Shown here: positions 25,212 to 32,720 of the stretch, in pieces
How positions within the stretch are numbered: the first letter of the stretch is position 1
Layout of the letters: the number at the start of each line of letters is the position of its first letter
Assembly (NCBI RefSeq): GCF_947492555.1
Contig: NZ_CANLNE010000008.1
Coordinates: 1 to 64,000 of the forward strand
From: an uncultured Roseobacter sp.
Lineage (GTDB): Bacteria; Pseudomonadota; Alphaproteobacteria; Rhodobacterales; Rhodobacteraceae
DNA: 64,000 bases
Direction: 5' to 3'
Program-made: the position numbers and the translations under genes
Notes under the pieces: model-generated
The model's database searches: none
Seen by the model: only the letters and a program-made list of their open reading frames with translations
What the model was told of the DNA's origin: nothing

Positions 25212-26174
25212 TTATTCTCCTGGTGCATGGCGCGGGCCCATCGGGTGCAGCGCGTTGATCCAGATGTCCCGGCCTTCCGATTTGACCGATGGGGGAGCTG
25301 CCCGCCCCACGAGCCCCCGGATCCGGGCAATGATCCGCCCCAGATACCACATCAGGTTCGCGGCCCATGGCCCGGTGGCCCCATAGGCCTGCCGGAAGAA
25401 CCGCGTCCGCGAGGCATAAAAATAAGTGGGAAGGCGCTTGCGCTCTTTTTCCAATGTCTTCACCGGGCCGCTGCCGCCGCGATAGTGAATGGCAATGGCC
25501 TGGGTGTCCTGCACGATACCCCAACCCGCACGGCGCGCGCGCAGGCAGTATTCGGCATCCTCGAAATACAGAAAATATCCTTCGTCCATTGGCCCGATAT
25601 CGTCGATCATGCGCGCATTGAGCAGGATGCAGGCAAAGCTGGCCCATTCAACCCGGCTGGTTTCGACCGGAGGTTCCAGCGCGACGACATACCGCCTGAA
25701 CAAATGTGTTACCGGGCGGCTGGAGGCTGCGCGGATCAGCTCGCTTTGCGGGCTGTGGAACCGAAAACAGCTGACCTGAATGTCGCCGTTGTCCGTTTCG
25801 ATCTGGGGCGCAACCAGCCCGGCCTCGGGATGCGCCTGTGCCGTCTGCAGGATACTGGACAGGAAGCCCGGTTTCAGGACCGCATCCGAGTTCAGCAGCA
25901 GGTAATGATCGGCCTTCACGGCCGCGATTGCGAGATTATGCCCCCCGGAAAATCCGGTATTGGTTTCGGAACGGATCATCGTCACGGGCGTGTTCGCTGG
26001 CTGGGCATCAATCCAGGCGGCGATCTCTTCTGCGGATCCATCCCCGGAGGCATTGTCGACGATTACGACCTGAACGGCCTGAGATCCAATATCGGCAAGG
26101 ACGGATTGCAGGCAGTTTAGCGTCAGCGTCTTGGTCTTGTAATTGATAATCGAAACAACAATCTGGGGGGTCAT
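25212..26174 (-). CDS. GT2-family glycosyltransferase (rhamnosyltransferase-like)
   Basis: Typical GT2 protein with VVSIINYKTKTLTLNCL, VVIVDNASGDGSAEEI and LLLNSDAVLKPGFL, the last containing the metal-binding acidic pair. YFLYFEDAEYCLRARRAGWG in the second half is the region shared with rhamnosyl- and other deoxyhexosyl-transferases. That preference is only suggestive, but the locus does make dTDP-rhamnose. The length of 320 residues is usual. It sits between the Wzy-like gene and the sulfotransferase on the minus strand, with short gaps. Confidence 0.87.
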   Translation of the reverse strand: MTPQIVVSIINYKTKTLTLNCLQSVLADIGSQAVQVVIVDNASGDGSAEEIAAWIDAQPANTPVTMIRSETNTGFSGGHNLAIAAVKADHYLLLNSDAVLKPGFLSSILQTAQAHPEAGLVAPQIETDNGDIQVSCFRFHSPQSELIRAASSRPVTHLFRRYVVALEPPVETSRVEWASFACILLNARMIDDIGPMDEGYFLYFEDAEYCLRARRAGWGIVQDTQAIAIHYRGGSGPVKTLEKERKRLPTYFYASRTRFFRQAYGATGPWAANLMWYLGRIIARIRGLVGRAAPPSVKSEGRDIWINALHPMGPRHAPGE

Positions 26175-26183
26175 AAAAACGAG

Positions 26184-27674
26184 CTATCCTGCCGTATTTT
26201 TCTTACGTTCAATACGTTTGCGCTGCCGGGTGTAAACAGGTTTGGGCTGTGTTCCGGTATCGACCTCCTCTTGGCCGAACCTATCGTTTGATCTGCCTTG
26301 GTGGTTTGCATGCGCCTTGTTGGGTGTCAACTCCGCAGCCCCTTTTGCGCCCAGCTCAAGACGCCCCCAAAGCGCGCCGGCCAACAGCCAGGTCAAGGGT
26401 GTCATTCCGGAATTGGGGATCAGGTCGATGAGATTGGCAATGAGCAGCAATGCGCATATCGACGTCTCGATGCTGATCTTGTAGCGATTTTTGTGGATGA
26501 AGAGCAAAAAGATCGGGACCGTGAGCAAACCGACCTCGAGAAGATAACCGACCCATCCGCTGACGCCGATCGTGATCACCCAGTAACCATCGGCCAGCAC
26601 CAGATCGCGCCCGCGTTCGTCAAAGACCCGTGAGCGACCCCACAGGCCCCAGCCAAAGACCGGTTTGCGGGAGGCTTTTTCAAGCAGCAGGTCTTCGTTG
26701 CGCAGACGCACGTTGAGCGATTCCGCCCGCACGGGGTCAATCCGGGCGACCATGCTCGAGACCCGGTCAACCGGGATGAGCCCGGCCCCGCGCAAGAGTG
26801 GGTAGGAAAGGAATATGCTTGCGATGATCACGGCAAAGAGAAGCTGAGTGCGCGCGCCGAACAGTAAGGCAACCGGCAAAATGATGATCGTGATCAGGAA
26901 GGCGCCCAGGTTATTGGAAATGATCAGCGTCATGAAGAGCCATCCGGCCAGCACCAGATATTTCACCCTCTGTTGCGTTATCGCCCGGGACAGGCCTGCC
27001 GCCGCCAGCGTTGCCATCGCAAGGAAAAGGCCAAGCAGCAGGCCGTGGGATAAAAAGACGATCGGGCGCCAGTCGCCGCCGCGGTAATGCTGCCGCCAGC
27101 TGTGCGGGAAAAAACCGTAGACCCAGCTGTTCAGCTGTGGGGACATCCGGGCTTCGAACAGGGTCAGGAACGAATATCCGAAGGCTGCGATGCATAAGAC
27201 CCAGAGCAATGTCCGCTGAGCATCGGGGTGGGCCAGAAACTTGCGGGCCAGCACCAGGGGTACAAGGACGATTGCCAGGCTCAGGATTTGGGACATTCCG
27301 TCGTAAAGAGACATCCCCTGCAGATATCGGGTTCCATATCTCAGCCCGGTTGGATTATCGAAGACAGTGGCCAGGATGCCGAGGGCCATGCCAACGATCA
27401 TGATCCGGACCCACCAGGAGCCGGGCCACAGACCGTCAAGAGACCGGATTCCTGTCTGGGTTTTGGCAAAGATCAGCGCCAACCCGAGAGCAGTCAGTGC
27501 CGGGATCGAGTGCTTGTCGAAAGCCGGTAGCATCGGAAGATCAAGCGATGTTCCCGTGGGCAGCAGAAGATATCCGCAGACAATACTGAGCACGATGGCC
27601 AGCGGGACACGCATCTTCACGAAGAAGACGTGACACACAACGGGCCATAACAGGAGGGCAGCAAGAGGGGGCAT
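26184..27674 (-). CDS. O-antigen polymerase/ligase-like membrane protein (Wzy candidate)
   Basis: Polytopic membrane protein of 496 residues with about 12 hydrophobic helices and one larger periplasmic-type loop (GLRYGTRYLQGMSLYDG and SWRQHYRGGDWRPIVFLSHG). The end of the long loop, ARIDPVRAESLNVRLRNEDLLLEKASRKPVFGWGLWG, matches the O-antigen ligase/polymerase family pattern, where ARG-containing loops bind the polymer. The final ~60 residues are hydrophilic and basic. Together with the flippase at 7.4 kb it would complete a Wzx/Wzy pathway. It heads the leftward operon ending at 23.4 kb and diverges from the spike cassette. Confidence 0.8.
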   Translation of the reverse strand: MPPLAALLLWPVVCHVFFVKMRVPLAIVLSIVCGYLLLPTGTSLDLPMLPAFDKHSIPALTALGLALIFAKTQTGIRSLDGLWPGSWWVRIMIVGMALGILATVFDNPTGLRYGTRYLQGMSLYDGMSQILSLAIVLVPLVLARKFLAHPDAQRTLLWVLCIAAFGYSFLTLFEARMSPQLNSWVYGFFPHSWRQHYRGGDWRPIVFLSHGLLLGLFLAMATLAAAGLSRAITQQRVKYLVLAGWLFMTLIISNNLGAFLITIIILPVALLFGARTQLLFAVIIASIFLSYPLLRGAGLIPVDRVSSMVARIDPVRAESLNVRLRNEDLLLEKASRKPVFGWGLWGRSRVFDERGRDLVLADGYWVITIGVSGWVGYLLEVGLLTVPIFLLFIHKNRYKISIETSICALLLIANLIDLIPNSGMTPLTWLLAGALWGRLELGAKGAAELTPNKAHANHQGRSNDRFGQEEVDTGTQPKPVYTRQRKRIERKKNTAG

Positions 27675-27861
27675 CGATGGCGACCGGCTTTAGATCTGGA
27701 TAATCATGGGCGGGCTGTTCTCCTACTAGATCCAGTCCTGATGGCAGCTTCGGGGCCTCTACTCGAAGACTATACCAAGCCACCGCACGATTACGCCACC
27801 CAATCTTAATAAAAAGCGAAGAGTTTGCTCAAGTGCTGGCGACCGCCGGTAACCATTGGCG

Positions 27862-27884
27862 GAAAACAAAGGCATTTTGTTTTC
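27862..27884. promoter_or_regulatory. Perfect inverted repeat in the leader of the spike cassette
   Basis: Arms GAAAACAAA and TTTGTTTTC (9 bp, perfect) flank a 5-base spacer GGCAT, ending 28 bases before the start of the spike base gene. Immediately upstream, CCGCC (27843-27847) and GGCGG (27858-27862) form a second inverted repeat. This could be an operator or an RNA hairpin in the leader. It is not followed by a T-run in either direction. Confidence 0.4.
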
Positions 27885-27912
27885 TGGCATTATGCGACGG
27901 GAGATACGCGAC

Positions 27913-28173
27913 ATGACAGATAACTTCAGAGATTTCACAGGTGGTTTGGAAAGTCCGGCAACACATCTGGTCGAGACCTCCCCCAGCGATACCGGTGATC
28001 TGCCCGTGACCAGCCGTGCGTTGAATGTCGGGACGGCGGGCACATTACGTGTCACGACCATCGGGGGCACCACCGCTACCGTTTACATTGCAGCCGGGAT
28101 TCCCTTTCCGGTGCGGGTGACGCGGATCTGGCAAACCGGAACAACGGCCACTGGCATCGTGGTGATGTACTGA
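27913..28173 (+). CDS. GTA-type head-spike base protein (RCAP_rcc01079/GhsA-like)
   Basis: Small protein of 86 residues. Its order of motifs, FTGGLESPATH, SPSDTGDLP, SRALNVGTAGTLRVTT, GIPFPVRVTRIWQTGTTATGIV, is that of the spike-base family known from the Rhodobacter capsulatus gene transfer agent, where the protein attaches capsid head spikes. No signal peptide or membrane segment is present, as expected for a particle component assembled in the cytoplasm. The ATG at 27913 has GGGAG nine bases before it; starts further upstream at 27856 and 27892 lie in the inverted-repeat leader. The next gene begins at TGATG overlap. No capsid or tail gene is in the window. Confidence 0.72.
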   Translation: MTDNFRDFTGGLESPATHLVETSPSDTGDLPVTSRALNVGTAGTLRVTTIGGTTATVYIAAGIPFPVRVTRIWQTGTTATGIVVMY

Positions 28174-29324
28174 TGACCAGCATTTCAATGGGGATTGGTC
28201 TGTCGAGCCAAAGCAACTGGGTTCTTCTGGAAACACCTGGTGGAGGGCCCGTCGTTCGTATTTCCCTGTTGGAGAACGGAACGGCCGAAATCGAGGCCAA
28301 CGGCGGCGGACAGGTGACGATCACCGTTGCCGGATCAGCCAGTTATGACGGGGAATACCTGATTGATACCGCAGATCTTGCAAGTGGTCCGGTCAATCTG
28401 GTGCCGCCCGCCTTGTCTGGCAGCGGTACGACCGCCGCGGGCGATACGCTTCCACTCGTTCCGGGCCTCTGGGTCTATGGCGGCGGAGATATCGCGCCGA
28501 CAATCTCGTATTCTTCGGGCAGCACGAATGCCGTGGATGCAAGCAATCCTGCCATGCCGACCCTGTTGGTGGATGTGGCTGACGCAGGGACTGTCATTGC
28601 GGTCAGTGAACAGGCAGCAGGTGTGAGCGGGACACGTACTGCGGCCAGCAACAGCGTGCCCATTGCTGCCCCACCATTGGAAATCGACCTGGTGTTCAGC
28701 GGAGCGGGATCGGGAAGCAGTACGTCAAGTTATACCTTCCCGGGTGCCACATTGGGTGCGGCAGATGCCGACAGGGAACTTTACATTGCAACCGGAGGCT
28801 TCCGGACGGGTTCGTCGTCATCGAATGTGTTCAATGTGACTGTTGGAGGCATAAGCGCCACGCGGGTGGCGGAAGTTATAGAGGCAGGGTCGAACCTGAC
28901 TGTTCTGAATCTCCATAAGGTCGCTGTCCCGGTCGGCACAACAGCGGATATCGTTGTCAGCCTCAGTGCCGGATCAATCTCCCAGTCCCGGATCGGTATT
29001 CAGGTCGCCCGGGTTCTGAAGACAGGCGGTACCACCGTCACGGACGTTGCCACGGCGAATGTCGCCCAAGATGTGCACCCGGTTGATGTGGAGACAGTTG
29101 ACCGGGGATTTGCTCTCGCGGCGGCGTTCAAATCGGGCAATACGACGCAACCGACGATTACCGGGCTGACCGCACGTGGAACACCTTATGTGGACATTGA
29201 CAGTGGCGAGTTCTTATCCATTGCCTTCGATGTGGTCACAACCACCGGAACAAGATCCATCAACACGCATGTGAATGAGGTCGCCCCCGGTCGCCACATT
29301 GCCGCTGCAATCGCTTTTGAATAG
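28173..29324 (+). CDS. Spike/fibre-like protein, second gene of the cassette
   Basis: A 383-residue protein very rich in Ser, Thr, Gly, Ala and Val with regular beta-strand periodicity and only a single Trp-containing N-terminal stretch (SSQSNWVLLETPGGGPVVRI). Two parts can be seen: an N-terminal module to about residue 170 and a C-terminal module starting LEIDLVFSGAGSGSS. There is no signal peptide, lipobox or C-terminal sorting signal. The ATG overlaps the stop of the base gene (TGATG), so the two are co-translated. By position it corresponds to the second GTA spike gene (GhsB in R. capsulatus), but I cannot claim sequence identity with it. Confidence 0.55.
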   Translation: MTSISMGIGLSSQSNWVLLETPGGGPVVRISLLENGTAEIEANGGGQVTITVAGSASYDGEYLIDTADLASGPVNLVPPALSGSGTTAAGDTLPLVPGLWVYGGGDIAPTISYSSGSTNAVDASNPAMPTLLVDVADAGTVIAVSEQAAGVSGTRTAASNSVPIAAPPLEIDLVFSGAGSGSSTSSYTFPGATLGAADADRELYIATGGFRTGSSSSNVFNVTVGGISATRVAEVIEAGSNLTVLNLHKVAVPVGTTADIVVSLSAGSISQSRIGIQVARVLKTGGTTVTDVATANVAQDVHPVDVETVDRGFALAAAFKSGNTTQPTITGLTARGTPYVDIDSGEFLSIAFDVVTTTGTRSINTHVNEVAPGRHIAAAIAFE

Positions 29325-29333
29325 AGACATAAT

Positions 29334-31376
29334 ATGAAATTAAGGTTCATTTCTGAAGCACTCGGCGGTCAGGCCATTACACTGACAGCCGCGGAAAATG
29401 GTGTCGTCGCCGGTCCCCTGACGGCTGGCAACTGGGGGGGAACCGAGGTTTCCACAGCAGGTAACATCCGGATCCTGACGGACAGGACAACCTTGCAGGT
29501 TGCTCCGGAAAGCGTGCGATTTACCGTCGATCTGAGCAACGCGCTCTTTGACAGTACCGAAACCTATTCTGCAGTTACGGGGCAAACCCATACGAATGCC
29601 TACGACCCGCGTCAGCATGACCTGATTTTTCTGTGGGATATGGGCGATGACACGCAGTGGACCGCGCCCGTCAATATCCTGCCGAAATGGAAATCCAAAC
29701 GCTATGCAAAAGGGCCTTTTGTCTCGCATTGCTATACTCAGCCAGGATCATACAGGGTCAAGCTGACAGTGATCGAGCCTTCCAGCGGCAAGGTTGCCGA
29801 GGCACCCGAGCTTGTTGTCAATGTATCTGATCCGGATGCGGCTTATTACGGGGCGGATACGATCTGCGTGAACCCGGTGGGAGATAATGATTTCACAGGC
29901 GCGCCGACAGGGGCGCGGCGGGTGAATACAAACACGCTCTACACCGAGGATGCGCTCTGGCAGAACAACCTCATGGGGAATAAAAACCGTTGGCTTTTCA
30001 AGCGCGGCGGGACTTATGACGTGGGTGTTCAGATTACCAATACCACGCGCGACGGTGTCTATTTCGGGGCCTATGGCACAGGGGCCAGACCGATCCTGCG
30101 AAACTTCAATACGGCCAATCAGGGACGTATTTTCGACGTCAAGAACCAGCATGCCGCGGCCGGCACGAAATCCGATTTCCGGGTTGCCGGCATTGAGGCA
30201 AGAGGGGGGTTTGATCCGTCTTCAATGACCGTGAGTACCGCGCTGCACCCCGACAGGGGGCGGGCCTTCATGACCTGCGGAGACCCGCTTGATCTTGTCG
30301 TGAGCGACTGCCGTATTTCCGGCTTCATGCTGACCACCTGCGGTTTCAATCATGGGGACGTGGATAATGCGACCCAGATCAATCATCATTTTGATGATAC
30401 CTACATCACCGATTTCGGTGGTCAGTACGTGATCATCACCGAGGCCAATATCCATCCGAAAAGCAGTTTTTCGGCAACGGGTCTGGCCATTGTGCAAAAC
30501 ATCGATGCCAGCAGCGATGACAATCAGCTTCGCGCGCCCATCCGGTCGAACGGCGCGTATTTTACGCACGGCAGAGGATGCGATCTGTTTCATACGTCGG
30601 AAGCAGGTCAGCCGTGCTGGAAAGTCGAAGAACGGCCCACGAAGGGTACATCGGCGAACCAGGATGGCCATATCATCAATATCCATTCCTCAACGATGGA
30701 AGGCGGCTACCCCGGACCTGTGCGGATCAATGGCAACATGAGCATCTACCCGCGCAGTAACATTCAGAACGCGATTTTCGACGGCAATATATTCGTCGGA
30801 AATTACCAGTCGGAATGTTTCATTTCCGCTGAGGGGCAGGGGCTTACGGTCAGAAACAATCTCGGTGTCAAACCCGCGGCCCCCACGACGGGGATCGCCA
30901 ACCGGCTGTTGGCCTTTGTGGCAATCAGAAACGACAATGACGCTATTGCTGCAGGAGAAACCGCGCCGATACGTGTTTTCAACAACACGATGCTGATTCA
31001 CAGCACCAGTCAACAGCATCTTGATTTTGTATCCCCCTTCACCCGTGATGATCCAACCGCCTCCGGGCTGGGCGCCTATCCGGATGTGACCCAGGATAAC
31101 AACCTGCTCCATATGTATGCCCTGGACGCGGCATATGTGCCCTTCGCTCCCGTTACAGAGAACGTGCTGTTCGCTCCACGGTGCAAGGGGCGGCGCCTGA
31201 ATGCGACCTTTACTCTGGACACCACCTTTGCAAGCGTCGGTGACGTGCTGGATACAAAGCCTGCGCCGGGTTCGCCCGCGCTTGGGGCGGCTCTGAACGG
31301 GCTTGTGTCGCATCTGGATATCTCGGGTGATTTACGCCCGGCCTACCCCTCTATCGGTGCCTGGGAAGGTGACTAG
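29334..31376 (+). CDS. PKD plus right-handed beta-helix protein, third gene of the cassette
   Basis: 680 residues without a signal peptide. Residues about 60-168 look like a PKD/Ig-like domain (LIFLWDMGDD ... FVSHCYTQPGSYRVKLTV). The rest is Asn/Gly/Ile-rich with repeated short strands such as RWLFKRGGTYDVGVQI, LVVSDCRISGFML and NAIFDGNIFVGN, the pattern of parallel beta-helix proteins, and it closes with SPALGAALNG ... PSIGAWEGD, common at the end of polysaccharide-binding or -cleaving helices. Phage tailspikes use this fold to bind or cut capsules. It starts 9 bases after the fibre gene in the same operon. It could equally be a polysaccharide lyase or epimerase with unusual export. Confidence 0.6.
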   Translation: MKLRFISEALGGQAITLTAAENGVVAGPLTAGNWGGTEVSTAGNIRILTDRTTLQVAPESVRFTVDLSNALFDSTETYSAVTGQTHTNAYDPRQHDLIFLWDMGDDTQWTAPVNILPKWKSKRYAKGPFVSHCYTQPGSYRVKLTVIEPSSGKVAEAPELVVNVSDPDAAYYGADTICVNPVGDNDFTGAPTGARRVNTNTLYTEDALWQNNLMGNKNRWLFKRGGTYDVGVQITNTTRDGVYFGAYGTGARPILRNFNTANQGRIFDVKNQHAAAGTKSDFRVAGIEARGGFDPSSMTVSTALHPDRGRAFMTCGDPLDLVVSDCRISGFMLTTCGFNHGDVDNATQINHHFDDTYITDFGGQYVIITEANIHPKSSFSATGLAIVQNIDASSDDNQLRAPIRSNGAYFTHGRGCDLFHTSEAGQPCWKVEERPTKGTSANQDGHIINIHSSTMEGGYPGPVRINGNMSIYPRSNIQNAIFDGNIFVGNYQSECFISAEGQGLTVRNNLGVKPAAPTTGIANRLLAFVAIRNDNDAIAAGETAPIRVFNNTMLIHSTSQQHLDFVSPFTRDDPTASGLGAYPDVTQDNNLLHMYALDAAYVPFAPVTENVLFAPRCKGRRLNATFTLDTTFASVGDVLDTKPAPGSPALGAALNGLVSHLDISGDLRPAYPSIGAWEGD

Positions 31377-31469
31377 CCTGGCGCCATCGAGCCCATGGTT
31401 CTCATGACTTTACTCAGTTTAAGGGAATAGGCATAACGCACAGGCACCGTCAGAGGATTTTGTACCTTC

Positions 31470-32720
31470 GTGTCTCGTTTGCCCCGCCTTGCCTATCTGA
31501 CCGCGCTCTACCCGGCCGCATCGCATACTTTCATTCTGCGCGAGGTTACCGCCTTGCGCGCGCTTGGCTTCGAGGTGCACACCTGCTCCATGCGCCGCCC
31601 GGGTCCTGAGCATCTGATCGGGCCGGAAGAAGATACAGCACAGGCGTCGACCTTCTACGCCATCGAGACCGGCAAGAAACCTGCAGAGATGCTGCGGGCA
31701 CTGGCCACGGGGCTTGCCCGTCCGGGGCGGTTTGCGACAGCGCTGCGGCTGGCATGGCAGACAGCGCCGGCAGGGCTTACCGGCTTTCTCAAGCAGATGG
31801 CCTATCTGGCCGAAGCGATTGTGCTGGCGCGCCATTTGCGGATGCAGGGCGTCGATCACCTGCACAATCATTTTGCCGATCCCTCCGCCAATGTCGCGCT
31901 GTTGGCCGCGACCCTTGCAGATATACCGTTCAGTTACACGCTGCATGGCCCTGCAGAGCTTTACGCGCCCGAGAAATGGCACCTGCGGACCAAAACCGCG
32001 CGCGCGGCTTTCGTGGTCTGTATCAGCCATTTCTGCAGGGCACAGGCGATGTATTTCTCTGATCCCTCGGATTGGCACAAACTGAGGATCGTACACTGCG
32101 GGGTGCTGCCCGACCGCTATACGGGCCGGGCCACTGATGAAAACACCGGGACACGTCTGGTGTTCGTCGGTCGATTGACCGCGATCAAGGGGGTGCGGGT
32201 ATTGCTCGACGCTTTTGAGCGGGCCCGGGCGACACGACCGGATCTGGCTCTGACACTGGTAGGCGATGGCGATGACCGGGCGCATCTGGAACAACTTGCT
32301 GCTCCACTGGGCGAGGCGGTGCATTTTGCCGGGTTTCAATCGCAAGATGGTGTGGCGGAAGCCCTGGCCAAGGCTGATATCCTGGTGTTGCCCAGCTTTG
32401 CCGAAGGGTTGCCCGTGGTTCTGATGGAAGCTTTTGCCGCGGCAACGCCGGTAATCTGCACACAGGTCGCCGGGGTTGGTGAGCTGGTCGAGGACGGGGT
32501 ATCGGGCTGTCTGGTGCCAGCAGGCGATGTTGACAGCCTGGCAGACCGGATTGCCTATCTTGCTGATCACCCGGCAGAGCGTACGGAGATGGGAGCAAAG
32601 GGGCAGCAAAAAGTGCAGGCGGAGTTCGATGTTCGCCTTGAAGCGGCCCGAATTGCATCACTATTTGCAGGTACAGCGGGTTCCGACGTGCGCCCCACCC
32701 CTTATACCGAGACAGTCTGA
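31470..32720 (+). CDS. GT4-family glycosyltransferase
   Basis: GT-B fold retaining glycosyltransferase of 416 residues. The C-terminal domain has FVGRLTAIKGVRVLLDAF, LTLVGDGDDR and PSFAEGLPVVLMEAFAAATPVI, with the E-x7-E motif that holds the donor phosphate. The N-terminal domain carries LHNHFADPSAN and SYTLHGPAEL. The start is the GTG at 31470, with an AGAGGA site 12 bases upstream. The stop overlaps the start of asnB (TGATG), so the two are co-translated. The sugar is unknown. Confidence 0.87.
   Translation: MSRLPRLAYLTALYPAASHTFILREVTALRALGFEVHTCSMRRPGPEHLIGPEEDTAQASTFYAIETGKKPAEMLRALATGLARPGRFATALRLAWQTAPAGLTGFLKQMAYLAEAIVLARHLRMQGVDHLHNHFADPSANVALLAATLADIPFSYTLHGPAELYAPEKWHLRTKTARAAFVVCISHFCRAQAMYFSDPSDWHKLRIVHCGVLPDRYTGRATDENTGTRLVFVGRLTAIKGVRVLLDAFERARATRPDLALTLVGDGDDRAHLEQLAAPLGEAVHFAGFQSQDGVAEALAKADILVLPSFAEGLPVVLMEAFAAATPVICTQVAGVGELVEDGVSGCLVPAGDVDSLADRIAYLADHPAERTEMGAKGQQKVQAEFDVRLEAARIASLFAGTAGSDVRPTPYTETV

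Noticed and set aside
27675-27912. Phage attachment site or integrase near the spike cassette
   Set aside because: No integrase, tRNA or direct repeat flanking the cassette is visible.
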